A stretch of 64,000 nucleotides of DNA. It comes from Streptomyces griseofuscus (GTDB taxonomy: Bacteria > Actinomycetota > Actinomycetes > Streptomycetales > Streptomycetaceae). The stretch is from the NCBI RefSeq assembly GCF_014673495.1, contig NZ_CP051006.1:558001-622000 (forward strand), written 5' to 3'. A program made the position numbers and the translations under genes. The notes under the pieces were generated by a model. It did not search any database. It was not told the DNA's origin and was given only the letters and a program-made list of their open reading frames with translations. This document shows positions 1-8,859 of this stretch, piece by piece; position 1 is the stretch's first letter; the number at the start of each line of letters is the position of its first letter.

Positions 1-2161
1 CGCGCGGGTCGGGCGCGACCATCAGCAGGCCCCACTTCCACGGCGATCCGGCGTGCGGGCGGTTGACCCCGCCGGACAGGTCCGGGGTCCCCGCGGGGGT
101 GCCCGCGACCCGGGCCCGGACGACCTGGGCGGTGGAGGTGTCGACGTACAGGGCGAGCAGGGCGGGCCTGCCGGTCCTGGGCCCGACCTTGAGGCGCACG
201 GTGCGGGTGGCGCCGGAGCGGGTGTCGGAGACGGTGCTGACCTCGGGCGTGGCGACCGGGGCGACGGGGGCCGGTCCCGCGAGCAGTCCGCCGGGGGGCG
301 CGGCGAGGGCGGGTGACCACGCCTCCAGTGCCTCGGTGCGGCGGTGCCCGGTGTAGCCGGTGACCCAGGAGGCCGGGTCGGTGTCCTCGGACACCCAGTA
401 GGCGCGCCCGTGGTCCGCGTCGAGGGCGTACATGAGGCTGACCGGCCGCGGATGGTCCGCGTCGGGCCGGTCGGCGGCGACCGCGCCGCCGACGCACGCG
501 GTGCCGGCCAGCGCGACGACGACCGCGACGGCGACCAGGCGCCTGGCCCGCAGCCCCCGCGACCAGCGGCTGAACGGGGCCGCGAGGACGGCGAGCGCCA
601 GGGCGGCCAGGACCAGCGGGACCGCCGCCGTGGCGAGGCCGAGGGTGGGGAAGAGCAGGGTGACGAGCGGCACCAGGACGACCACGGCGGGCAGCGCCGA
701 GCCGATGAGGGCCGTGGTGCGCCACGGGGAGTCCTCGGCGGCGCGGGCGCCGAGGGCGACGCCGGCCGCCACGCCGAGCGCGGTCCAGGTGAACACGTAC
801 GCCGCGCCGGGCAGCAGCAGGGCGGTGGGTACGGCGAGCAGCGCGGGCCACACCCCGATGCCGGCCGCCGTCTCCAGCGCGCCGCAGCGCCGCCCGGCCC
901 ACGCGGCCCACAGGCCGGTGAGGGCGGCGGTGAGCAGCAGCAGGCCGGTGATCGCGGGGCCGGTGCGGTACGGGTCACCGGTGAGGAACGAGGCGTAGTA
1001 CGGCCGGATCAGCACCAGGACCTGCCAGGTGCCCCAGCCGAGCGCGGCCGTGGCCACCAGGGCGAGCGGGAAGGTGAGCGCGGGACGCAGCACGGCGCCG
1101 GGGCGCAGCGCCCCGCGGCGGCGCGCGTACCAGCCGGCCGCGAGGAGGGCGAGCGGCGCGGCGAGGGCCAGCGGGAGCACGGCGCCCGCCGGGTAACGAA
1201 CCAGCAGGGGGCCGACGTTGAACCAGGTGGCGTCGGAGGACCGGGTGACGTCCCGCAGGTCGGTGGCGGACAGCCGGTGCGCGGCGGCGAGCACGGTGTC
1301 GCCGAGGTCCTGGAGGCTGCCCGGGTGGACATGGGCGAGGTCGTCGCCGGGGGCGTGGTAGTCGGCGCTGTCGCCGATGACCGCGAAGTTCAGCCCGGTC
1401 ATGCCGGCCTTGCGCAGCTGGGTGAAGTCGGTGTCGTTCGGCAGCCGCCGGTAGACCTCGGCGGACAGCGAGGTCGCCACGGGCGGGTGACCGCCGAGGG
1501 CCTTCACCAGGGCGGAACTGTGGTCGCCGGTCTCGAACATGACGGCGCGTCCGGCGGTGCCGCGCGCTTCCAGGTTCAGGACGACCCGGGGCGTGTCGTC
1601 GGCCTTGCCGAGGCTGTGGACATAGGCGCGGACGCCGAGTTGGCCGGTCTCTTCCGAGTCGGTGAACAACAGGACGAAGTCATTGCGCGGGCGGGGGCCC
1701 TCGGTGAGGATGCGGGCGATCTCCAGCAGGGACGACACGCCGAGGCCGTCGTCGGAGGCGCCGGGCCCGGTGAGCACGGAGTCGGTATGGGCGACGAGGA
1801 GCACCTGGCCGGTGGAGGAGCGGCCCGGGATGGTGACGGAGATGTCGTGCACCCGGCCGGCCAGATGGGAGGCGCCGTCGCCGGGAACCGTCTCGGTCCC
1901 CTCGATCTCCACCGGTTTCAGTCCGAGATCGGACAGTCGGTCACGCACAAAGCCACGGGCCTGTTCTGCTCGCGCGCTTCCCGAAGGATGCGGTGCTTCC
2001 GCGAAATGCGCGATATCAGCCTTGGCTCGATATGCGCTGAACGCCGAGGGCGCGGCATCCGCTCGTACCGGATCGGGTACGGCGCGTACGACCAATGCAC
2101 AGTCGGCGCCGATGAGCACCAGCAGCAGCCCGGCGACAAGCACGACTATGCGTGCCCTCAT
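1..2161 (-). CDS. M28-family zinc aminopeptidase with C-terminal membrane domain (partial, runs off left edge)
   Basis: The gene starts at the ATG complementary to 2159-2161 and stays open for about 720 codons to the window edge, so its C-terminus is missing. An N-terminal hydrophobic segment (residues about 4-27) acts as signal or anchor. The M28 zinc-ligand pattern is visible: VAHTDS (H125, D127), GASDDG (D137), the glutamate pair in DSEETG (E170/E171), and a later DYHAPGD histidine. After about residue 300 it turns into a series of hydrophobic helices, as in membrane-embedded M28 peptidases of the Fxna/Ermp1 type, followed by an extracytoplasmic domain. It probably cleaves N-terminal residues from peptides outside the membrane; the substrate is unknown. 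It is divergent from the ABC exporter genes at 2346. Confidence 0.88.
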   Translation of the reverse strand, partial: MRARIVVLVAGLLLVLIGADCALVVRAVPDPVRADAAPSAFSAYRAKADIAHFAEAPHPSGSARAEQARGFVRDRLSDLGLKPVEIEGTETVPGDGASHLAGRVHDISVTIPGRSSTGQVLLVAHTDSVLTGPGASDDGLGVSSLLEIARILTEGPRPRNDFVLLFTDSEETGQLGVRAYVHSLGKADDTPRVVLNLEARGTAGRAVMFETGDHSSALVKALGGHPPVATSLSAEVYRRLPNDTDFTQLRKAGMTGLNFAVIGDSADYHAPGDDLAHVHPGSLQDLGDTVLAAAHRLSATDLRDVTRSSDATWFNVGPLLVRYPAGAVLPLALAAPLALLAAGWYARRRGALRPGAVLRPALTFPLALVATAALGWGTWQVLVLIRPYYASFLTGDPYRTGPAITGLLLLTAALTGLWAAWAGRRCGALETAAGIGVWPALLAVPTALLLPGAAYVFTWTALGVAAGVALGARAAEDSPWRTTALIGSALPAVVVLVPLVTLLFPTLGLATAAVPLVLAALALAVLAAPFSRWSRGLRARRLVAVAVVVALAGTACVGGAVAADRPDADHPRPVSLMYALDADHGRAYWVSEDTDPASWVTGYTGHRRTEALEAWSPALAAPPGGLLAGPAPVAPVATPEVSTVSDTRSGATRTVRLKVGPRTGRPALLALYVDTSTAQVVRARVAGTPAGTPDLSGGVNRPHAGSPWKWGLLMVAPDPR

Positions 2162-2345
2162 CAAACCCCCCGGATTGGCACATGCCCACGTCGGGGCTTG
2201 ATCATGCGGCACCCTACCAACAACGCCGCGCAGGCAGAAGGGGGTTCACAACCGGGCACCCGGTGCGCTTGTATGGGCTGTTGCGGCGGGCCCGACGCCC
2301 CTGGACCTCGTCCGTGCCGCGTATCCAAAGGGGGGAATTTACCGG

Positions 2346-3257
2346 GTGAGCGTCCCCACTGTCCTTTTTCGGGATGTTGTAAAGACCTATGGCTCGACGA
2401 ACGCCGTGGACGGACTCAGTCTCGATATTCCACCGGGTCGATTCATGGGTCTCCTCGGGCCGAATGGCGCGGGAAAGTCCACCACCATGCGGCTCATCAC
2501 CGGCCAGAGCCGGGCAACCCGCGGCGCGGTGGAAGTGCTGGGGCACTCCATGCCGGCCGGGTCCCGCCGGGTGCGCTCGCTGCTCGGTGTCGTACCGCAG
2601 GAGGACAACCTCGACATCGAGCTGACGGTTCGTCAGAACCTTGAGGTGTTCGTCCGGTTCAGTTCCCTCTCGGCCGCCGAGTACGACGGGGCGGTGGACC
2701 GTGCGCTGGCCGCCGTCCGGCTGACCGACCGGGCGGGCAGCCGGGTGGAGGAGCTGTCCGGCGGTATGCGGCGCAGGCTGCTGCTCGCCCGGGGCATCCT
2801 CACCGCGCCGCGGCTGCTGCTGCTCGACGAGCCGACGGTCGGCCTCGACCCGCAGATCCGGCAGGGCCTGTGGGACGTGATCGAGGCGCTGCGCGAGTCC
2901 GGCACCACGGTGCTGATGTCGACGCACTACATCGAGGAGGCCGAGCGCCTCGCCGACGAGGTCGCCGTCGTCTTCGCGGGCCGGCTGATCGCCCAGGGCT
3001 CCCCGCAGGAGCTGCTGCGCGTCCACGCGGGGGCGCAGGCCGCCGAGTTCCGGGGCGACGCGGCCCGCCGTGCGGAGGTGGAGGAGCTGGTACGGCGGGC
3101 GGAGCTGCCCAGCCGTCGTACCGGACTGTCGGTGTCGGTCCTGCGCGCCGAGACGATGCCCGAGTCGCTGCGCACGGCGCTGGGGCCCGCGGACGTGCTG
3201 CGTCCGACCACGCTGGAGGACGTGTTCGTCATCCTGACCGGCGAGTTGTTCGTCTGA
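2346..3257 (+). CDS. ABC exporter ATP-binding protein, NodI/DrrA type
   Basis: A 303-residue nucleotide-binding subunit. It has Walker A GPNGAGKST (38-46), the Q-loop in VVPQEDN, signature LSGGM (137-141), Walker B LLLLDEP (157-163) and the H-loop in STHYIEEAE. The tail after residue about 220 is the short C-terminal domain typical of NodI and daunorubicin-resistance ATPases. The start is GTG, preceded by the purine run AAAGGGGGGAA at a normal distance. The permease gene follows after 40 bases, so the two subunits form one exporter. The substrate cannot be read from sequence; this subfamily exports lipooligosaccharides, antibiotics or other small molecules. Confidence 0.93.
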   Translation: MSVPTVLFRDVVKTYGSTNAVDGLSLDIPPGRFMGLLGPNGAGKSTTMRLITGQSRATRGAVEVLGHSMPAGSRRVRSLLGVVPQEDNLDIELTVRQNLEVFVRFSSLSAAEYDGAVDRALAAVRLTDRAGSRVEELSGGMRRRLLLARGILTAPRLLLLDEPTVGLDPQIRQGLWDVIEALRESGTTVLMSTHYIEEAERLADEVAVVFAGRLIAQGSPQELLRVHAGAQAAEFRGDAARRAEVEELVRRAELPSRRTGLSVSVLRAETMPESLRTALGPADVLRPTTLEDVFVILTGELFV

Positions 3258-3297
3258 CACCGGCACGCCCGCCGACCCCACCAGAAGGGACCCCTTC

Positions 3298-4128
3298 ATG
3301 ACGAGCGCCGCACCGGCTCCCCCGGCGAAGACCCTCGCGCCGACGGCCGCCGACGACGCCCCCACTCCCACCCTGCTGCCCGCGCTGCGCGCGGTGTGGC
3401 GGCGTGAACTGCTGTTGTTCCGGCGCTACTGGCCCGCCATCACCTTCGGTTCGCTGATCGAGCCGCTGGTGTACCTGGCCGGTTTCGGCGCCGGTTTCAA
3501 CCATCTGGTGAACTCGGCCGAGGGCCGCCCGTATCCGCAGTTCCTCGGCGTGGGCATGGTCGTCACCTCCGTCCTGTTCGCCTCCGCGTTCGCCGGCATG
3601 TTCGAGACCTACAACCGGCGTTGCTACCAGCATCTCTACGACGCGGTGCTCAGCCGCCCGGTGGACGTGTGGGAGCTGGTCACCGCCGAGGCGTCCTGGA
3701 TCGCGGCGAAGTCCGCCGTCTACAGCTCGGTGCCGCTGCTCGTCACCATCGCCATCGGTCTGCCGCTGGGGCCCTCGCTGCTGCTCGTGCCGCTGATCAC
3801 CCTGGTGTCGGGGCTGGCCTTCGCGCTGGGCGGGATGTGGGTCTCCACGCTGGTCCCGGCGATCGACTGGCTGCGGCTGGTCGTCTCCGGCGTCCTCACG
3901 CCGCTCGTTATGGCGGCGGGTGTCTTCTTCCCGCTGTCGGGGCTGTCCGGCTGGCTGCGGATCGTGGCGGCCGTCAACCCCATCTACCACTGCATGCAGT
4001 TGGTGCGGCACGCGGCCTTCGGCACGCTCGGCGCCGTCGATCTGCTGCATCTGGCGGTGCTCGGCTGCTGCACCGCGGCCGCCTGGTTCCTCGCCGTGCG
4101 CGGCATGAGCCGCCGCCTGTTCGACTGA
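3298..4128 (+). CDS. ABC-2 type permease, NodJ family
   Basis: A 276-residue integral membrane protein with about six hydrophobic helices after a 35-residue Pro/Thr/Ala-rich cytoplasmic N-terminus. The segment RELLLFRRYWPAITFGSLIE and the later AGVFFPLSGL and NPIYHCMQLVR stretches are typical of NodJ-like ABC-2 permeases. It lies 40 bases after the NodI-like ATPase and 28 bases before an MbtH-like gene, all in the same direction, which suggests one transcript. It would form the transmembrane dimer of the exporter. Confidence 0.92.
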   Translation: MTSAAPAPPAKTLAPTAADDAPTPTLLPALRAVWRRELLLFRRYWPAITFGSLIEPLVYLAGFGAGFNHLVNSAEGRPYPQFLGVGMVVTSVLFASAFAGMFETYNRRCYQHLYDAVLSRPVDVWELVTAEASWIAAKSAVYSSVPLLVTIAIGLPLGPSLLLVPLITLVSGLAFALGGMWVSTLVPAIDWLRLVVSGVLTPLVMAAGVFFPLSGLSGWLRIVAAVNPIYHCMQLVRHAAFGTLGAVDLLHLAVLGCCTAAAWFLAVRGMSRRLFD

Positions 4129-4156
4129 GACCCGCCCCCTTCGACCGGAGCCCTCG

Positions 4157-4327
4157 ATGACCAACCCCTTCGACGACACGGACCGTTCTTACGTCGTCCT
4201 GCGCAACTCCCTCGCCGAGTACTCCCTTTGGCCCGTCGGCATCACCGTGCCCGACGGCTGGGAGGTCGTCCATGAGGAGGACTCCCGGCAGGCGTGCCTG
4301 TCCTACATCGAGGAGCAGGCGGCGTGA
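4157..4327 (+). CDS. MbtH-like protein, C-terminally short (56 aa)
   Basis: A small frame encoding 56 residues. It begins MTNPFDDTDRSYVVLRNS and contains the MbtH hallmarks: the NPF(D/E)D start, SLWP, VPDGWEVVHEE and RQACLSYIEE. MbtH proteins bind and activate adenylation domains of non-ribosomal peptide synthetases. Typical members are 62-75 residues and continue past YIEE into a conserved WTDxRP tail, with tryptophan, aspartate and proline. Here the protein stops at YIEEQAA, so that tail is missing. No NRPS or adenylation domain exists elsewhere in the window, so it is an orphan. It sits between the ABC permease and a P1 peptidase. Identity is clear; whether it is functional is not. Confidence 0.85.
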   Translation: MTNPFDDTDRSYVVLRNSLAEYSLWPVGITVPDGWEVVHEEDSRQACLSYIEEQAA

Positions 4328-4355
4328 GGGGGCGGCGGGGGTAGCGTCCTGCGGT

Positions 4356-5411
4356 ATGGAATCCTCCGCGCACCCGTCCCCGGCCCGGCCCCGGGCCCGT
4401 GATCTCGGGATCGTGGTCGGGGAGTTCGCCCCCGGGCCGCTCGACGCGATCACCGATGTGCCCGGCGTCCGGGTCGGGCACACCACGGTCCGCCGGCCGC
4501 CCGATGTGCACAGCGGGGTGACCGCCGTCGTACCGGACGCGGTCGGTCCCCACGCGCCGCTGCCCGCCGGGGTGTTCACCGGCAACGGCTACGGCAAGCT
4601 CATCGGCACCACCCAGCTCACCGAACTCGGCTCGCTGGAGACGCCGATCCTGCTGACCTCGACCCTGTCGGCGTTCCGGGTCGCGGACGCCCTGGTCGGC
4701 TGGATGCTGGAGCGTCCCGGCTGCTCGGGCGTACAGAGCCTCAACCCGGTCGTGGGCGAGTGCAACGACGGCCATCTGTCCGACATCCGCGCCCGCCCGG
4801 TGCGCGAGGAGCATGTGCGGGCCGCGCTCGACTCGGCCTGCGGCGGCCCGGTGGCCGAGGGCTGTGTCGGCGCGGGCACCGGCACCGGCGCCCTGGGCTT
4901 CAAGGCGGGCATCGGCACGTCCTCGCGTACGACGGACCTGGGCGGGCGGCCGTACACGGTCGGGGCCCTGGTGCAGGCGAACTTCGGTGGCACGCTGCGG
5001 GTGCTGGGCCGCGCCATCACCCCGGGCTCCCTCGGCCTCAGCGGCGCTCCGGGACCGGCCGCGGAGACCGGTTCCTGCATGATCGTGGTCGCCACGGACG
5101 CCCCGCTGGACGCCCGCCAACTCACCCGCGTCGCGCGCCGCGCCGTGTTCGCGCTGGCCCGCGTCGGCGCCGCCTACAGCCATGGCAGCGGCGACTACGC
5201 CCTCGTCTTCACGACCCGCCCGGACTCCGGCGCGCCGGTCCCGGACGCCGATCTGAGCCCGCTGTTCGCGGCCGTCCTGGACGCCGTCGAGGAGGCCGTC
5301 CTCAACTCCCTGCTCGCCGCGACGACCACCACGGGCCACGCGGGCCGCACCCTGCCGGCCCTGCCCGCGGACCGGCTCCTCGAAGCCCTCGCGGGGCATC
5401 TGCCGTCCTGA
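4356..5411 (+). CDS. P1-family peptidase (DmpA / L-aminopeptidase-D-esterase type)
   Basis: A 351-residue N-terminal-nucleophile hydrolase of the DmpA/BapA fold. The ATG at 4356 was chosen because the conserved family start (ARDLGIVVGEFAPGPLDAITDVPGV) follows closely; a longer in-frame extension upstream looks non-coding. Family landmarks are GVRVGHTTV, VPDAVGPH, the glycine-rich GAGTGTGALGFKAGIGTSSR, and ETGSCMIVVATDAPLD. By alignment sense, the autocatalytic cleavage would fall before Ser240 in the GSC motif, freeing that serine as nucleophile. YSHGSGDYAL resembles the second conserved block. Substrates could be beta-peptides or N-terminal D/L residues. It is 28 bases downstream of the MbtH-like gene and probably co-transcribed with the exporter. 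Confidence 0.9.
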   Translation: MESSAHPSPARPRARDLGIVVGEFAPGPLDAITDVPGVRVGHTTVRRPPDVHSGVTAVVPDAVGPHAPLPAGVFTGNGYGKLIGTTQLTELGSLETPILLTSTLSAFRVADALVGWMLERPGCSGVQSLNPVVGECNDGHLSDIRARPVREEHVRAALDSACGGPVAEGCVGAGTGTGALGFKAGIGTSSRTTDLGGRPYTVGALVQANFGGTLRVLGRAITPGSLGLSGAPGPAAETGSCMIVVATDAPLDARQLTRVARRAVFALARVGAAYSHGSGDYALVFTTRPDSGAPVPDADLSPLFAAVLDAVEEAVLNSLLAATTTTGHAGRTLPALPADRLLEALAGHLPS

Positions 5412-5534
5412 AGCACCGGGCCCTCGGGTGCCGGGTCCGGCGCCGGCGGCCAGGACCGGTCGGCCGTACTCCCGCACCCGGTTGGGCATCCACCACCGGA
5501 CACCGCTCGCCGTCTCCGGTAACGAAGCCCATGC

Positions 5535-7862
5535 TCACGGGGCGCCCTCCTCCCTCTTCCGATGTGCCCAGACGGCCAGTTGGGAGCGGGAGGTGAAGCC
5601 GAGCTTCGCGCGGATCCGTTCGACGTGGTTCTCCGCGGTGCGCCGGGCGATCACGAGATGCGCGGCTATCTGCTTGTTGGTGAGTCCCTCCGCGACGAGG
5701 TCCGCCACCTCCCACTCCCGCCGGGTCAGCGGCGAGGCGGGGCGTTCCCCGGGCGCGGGCGGTGCCGCGTCCAGGACATGGTCCAGCGCCTGGTCCAGGG
5801 TGGTCTCGGCGCCGCGCCGGAACGCCCGCTCGAACTCGGCCGCGGTGAGCGCCGACCGCACCTCCTCCTCGAACCGGCCGTGCTCCTCGCGCATGAACGG
5901 CGCCGTGCTCAGGCTCACCCCGACCGATCCCCACAACAGGTGCAGCACACCCAGCAGTCGGGCCGCCCGCCGCGGCTCACCCGCGCTGCTCCAGGCGATC
6001 ACCTCCACGCACATCGCGATGTCCCACCAGTCGTGGAAGGGGCGGAGCAGACGGATGGCGCGGCGAGCCGGCTCGGCGGCCTCCCGGGGCGCGCGGGACC
6101 GCCGGGCGAGCAGGCTCTCGGCGAACAGCGCGAGCCCCCTGAGCCAGCTCTCGCCGTGCGCCTCGGTGACGGTCAGCACCTCACGGCACAGCCGCGCGGC
6201 CGTACCGGCGTCACCGCCGTAGGCGTGGACGATGGCCTGCTTGACCGCGCACTCGACCTCCGCGTCGAGCAGCCCGGCGGCGCGGAAGGCCGTACGGGCC
6301 CCTTCGAACAGCGCGGCCGCGGCCGCGAACTCGCCGCGCCAGGTGGCGAGCATCGCGCGATGGTGCGCGATCCAGGACGCGGCGTGGACATCGCCGTGCC
6401 GCTCGGCGAGCGCCGCGCAGTCGTCCAGAGCGGCGAGCGACTCCTCGGCCGGCCGGCCCTGGAGGATGCCGAGGTAGACGTGGGTGGCCAGGGCGTACGC
6501 GCGCGGCGGGCCCGCCTCGCCGTCCCCGGCGGCCAGCAGGTCACCGAGCCGGCGCCGGCCCTCGGCGAGGGAGCGCGACCGGATCCAGTAGTGCCGCGGC
6601 GCGACCGCCATGGCCAGTCCCGCCGCCGTCTCACCGGGCGTCCGCAGGCAGTACTCCAGGGCCGCGCCCAGGTTGGCATGATCCAGCCGCAGCCGGGTGA
6701 ACCACTCCACCTGCCGCGGCCCGAACCACTCCCGCTGGGCCCGCCCGGTGAGCGCGAGCATGTGATCGCGGTGCCGGCGGCGCAGTACGCCCTCGCCGCC
6801 CGACGCGGCAAGGCGCTCCTGCCCGTACTCCCGTACGGTCTCCAGCATGTGGTAGCGGGAGCGGCCGTCGTGCTGCCGGTGTGTCAGGACGGACTTCTCC
6901 ACGAGCCCGTCGAGGACGTCGAGCACCGCGGCGGCGGGCAGGTCGGCGTCGGCGCAGACGGCCTCCGCGCCGGCCAGGTCGAAGCCGCCGGAGAAGACCG
7001 AGGCCCGTGCCCACAGCGCGCGTTCCCGGTCGGTGCACAGGGCGTGGCTCCAGTCGATCAGCTCGCGCAGGGTGCGCTGGCGGGGCACGGCGGTGCGGCT
7101 GCCCGTGGTCAGCAGCGCGAACCGGTCGGTGAGCCGGTCGAGGATCTCCTCGGCGGTGAGGGTGCGCAGCCGGGCGGCGGCCAGTTCGATCGCGAGGGGC
7201 AGCCCGTCGAGCCGGTGCACGAGGCGGGCCACCGTCGTCGCGTTCTCAGCCGTGACGGCGAATCCGCGGCTGACGGCGGCGCCGCGTTCGGCGAACAGGG
7301 TGACGGCCGGGCAGCCGAGGAGTTCACCGAGGGAGGGCTCACCTGCGGGGTCCGGGACGGGCAGGGGTTCCACGGGGAAGACGTGCTCGGCGGTGATGCC
7401 GAGCGTCTGGCGGCCGGTCGCCAGGATGCGCAGGCCCGGCGCCGCGCGCAGCAGGGTCTCGGTGAGCAGGGCGCAGGCGTCGACGAGGTGTTCGCAGTTG
7501 TCGAGCACCAACAGTGCTTGTCTGTCGCGCAGTCGAGCGGCCAGTACGTCCGTGCCGTCGCTCCCCGCGCGCCCCGGGTCGGCGAGGCCCAGCGCGGTGC
7601 ACAGGCGCTGCGCCAGCAGGTCGCCCTCCCGCAGGTCCGCGAGTTCGACCACATGGACGCCGTCCGGGAAGGCGGCCTCAGCGTCCCGGGCGACCCGCAG
7701 CGCGAGCCTGGTCTTGCCGACGCCGCCGACACCGGTGAGCGTGACCAGGCGGGCGCCCGACAGCAGCCGTCCGACCCGGGCGGTCTCGGCCCGCCGGCCG
7801 ATCAGCGTGGTCGCCTCGGCGCCGAGGCCGCCGTCCGTCGTCACCTGTGCCCGCGTCGTCAT
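5535..7862 (-). CDS. LuxR-family transcriptional regulator with N-terminal AAA/NB-ARC-like ATPase
   Basis: A 775-residue regulator. The N-terminus carries a P-loop GVGGVGKT (about 44-51), then the Walker B-like LLVLDNCEHL and GLPLAIELAAARL, as in AfsR/SARP-type STAND ATPases. The middle is a helical, alanine-rich TPR-like region. The last 65 residues hold a LuxR/GerE helix-turn-helix (LTRREWEVADLVAEGLTNKQ then IAAHLVIARRTAENHVERI). ATG at 7862 is preferred over upstream ATG 7868 and TTG 7871; no strong RBS separates them. It is divergent from the membrane protein at 7964. Targets and ligand are unknown. Confidence 0.9.
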   Translation of the reverse strand: MTTRAQVTTDGGLGAEATTLIGRRAETARVGRLLSGARLVTLTGVGGVGKTRLALRVARDAEAAFPDGVHVVELADLREGDLLAQRLCTALGLADPGRAGSDGTDVLAARLRDRQALLVLDNCEHLVDACALLTETLLRAAPGLRILATGRQTLGITAEHVFPVEPLPVPDPAGEPSLGELLGCPAVTLFAERGAAVSRGFAVTAENATTVARLVHRLDGLPLAIELAAARLRTLTAEEILDRLTDRFALLTTGSRTAVPRQRTLRELIDWSHALCTDRERALWARASVFSGGFDLAGAEAVCADADLPAAAVLDVLDGLVEKSVLTHRQHDGRSRYHMLETVREYGQERLAASGGEGVLRRRHRDHMLALTGRAQREWFGPRQVEWFTRLRLDHANLGAALEYCLRTPGETAAGLAMAVAPRHYWIRSRSLAEGRRRLGDLLAAGDGEAGPPRAYALATHVYLGILQGRPAEESLAALDDCAALAERHGDVHAASWIAHHRAMLATWRGEFAAAAALFEGARTAFRAAGLLDAEVECAVKQAIVHAYGGDAGTAARLCREVLTVTEAHGESWLRGLALFAESLLARRSRAPREAAEPARRAIRLLRPFHDWWDIAMCVEVIAWSSAGEPRRAARLLGVLHLLWGSVGVSLSTAPFMREEHGRFEEEVRSALTAAEFERAFRRGAETTLDQALDHVLDAAPPAPGERPASPLTRREWEVADLVAEGLTNKQIAAHLVIARRTAENHVERIRAKLGFTSRSQLAVWAHRKREEGAP

Positions 7863-7963
7863 CCGCATCAATGTAGTGGCCCCGGACTTTGAGTATTTCC
7901 ACCCTGGCCACCCGGGGCGCCCGCTTCGAGACTCGTCGCCGGACGGTTTCGAGATCTTGTGAG

Positions 7964-8845
7964 GTGGACGTGGAGTCGGGGCGGGAACAGACGGACGGGC
8001 TGGGCGAGTTGGTGCGGGTCTACCGGGGGACTCTGCCGCGCCGCCCTCTCCAGGTGATGACGGTCGCGGTGATCTGCTTCGTCGTCGAGTGCGTCGTATG
8101 GAGCAAGCAGTCCGCGGACGCGTCGCTGGTGGTGACGCTCGTCGTCACGTTCGCGGTGCTGGCGGTGTCCCTGGCGTTCATGGTGCGGCACACCGGGATG
8201 CGGATCGATCTGTACGAGGAGGGTTTCCGGATCGGCCGCCGCGGCGGGCGGGCCCGTGTCCACACATGGCCCGAGATCGCCTCGGTGGGCACGGTCCATG
8301 TCGAGGTCTCCATCAACTTCTCCCGTTCGCACGACTACTTCAAGACGGTGATCGTGCCGTACACGGGCCGCAGGATCCGGGTGGAGGCGAAGAACTTCTT
8401 CGCCTCCGAGCCCGGGGCGAGCCTCGGGGACGTCCTCTTCCGGGGTGCCGCGCGGGGCAGCGCGGAGAGCTTCATCACGGTGGCGTCCCAGCGGGTCGGC
8501 GCGGCTCTCGGGCAGCGGCATCTCGCCGAGCTGCGCGCCGGTGGCGAACTGGGCCTGGGGCCGCTGACGTTCACCCGCGCCGGGATGACCCTGGCGCCCT
8601 TCACCGAGACCGTGGAGTGGTCCCGGATCGAGTTCGTCAGGGCCGCCCCGCGCCACGGAGTGGACCTGCGGGTGGCGGGCCTCCCGGCACTGGTCGGCGG
8701 CCGGGCCCTGGCACCGCGCGCCACAAAGGCGGGGTACAGCACCGAGGGCGACCTGCTCACGGTCTTCAGCCTGCATCTGCGGCCCGGCACGGACTACATC
8801 GCGCTGCGGACGGTGGTGGAGGAGGGAGGCACGGCAGCGGAGTGA
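7964..8845 (+). CDS. Membrane protein resembling the DUF6585 family
   Basis: A protein of about 293 residues with two adjacent hydrophobic helices near the N-terminus (around VMTVAVICFVVECVVW and VVTLVVTFAVLAVSLAFMV), followed by a soluble, beta-rich cytoplasmic part with no catalytic motif. LGELVRVYRGTLPRRPLQVM at the N-terminus resembles actinobacterial DUF6585 proteins. The start is uncertain: the frame is open back to an ATG at 7889, but that would leave only a short gap to the divergent LuxR gene, and the family-like sequence begins near GTG 7964. The function is unknown. Confidence 0.65.
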   Translation: MDVESGREQTDGLGELVRVYRGTLPRRPLQVMTVAVICFVVECVVWSKQSADASLVVTLVVTFAVLAVSLAFMVRHTGMRIDLYEEGFRIGRRGGRARVHTWPEIASVGTVHVEVSINFSRSHDYFKTVIVPYTGRRIRVEAKNFFASEPGASLGDVLFRGAARGSAESFITVASQRVGAALGQRHLAELRAGGELGLGPLTFTRAGMTLAPFTETVEWSRIEFVRAAPRHGVDLRVAGLPALVGGRALAPRATKAGYSTEGDLLTVFSLHLRPGTDYIALRTVVEEGGTAAE

Positions 8846-8859
8846 TCGCCCCCTCCCCC

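Noticed and set aside
344..2644. A 766-codon plus-strand frame at the left edge
   Set aside because: Antisense to the M28 peptidase and out of frame with the ABC ATPase; Gly/Arg/Gln-rich with no family resemblance.
2346..5411. Non-ribosomal peptide cluster suggested by the MbtH-like gene
   Set aside because: No adenylation, condensation or carrier domain is found anywhere in the window.
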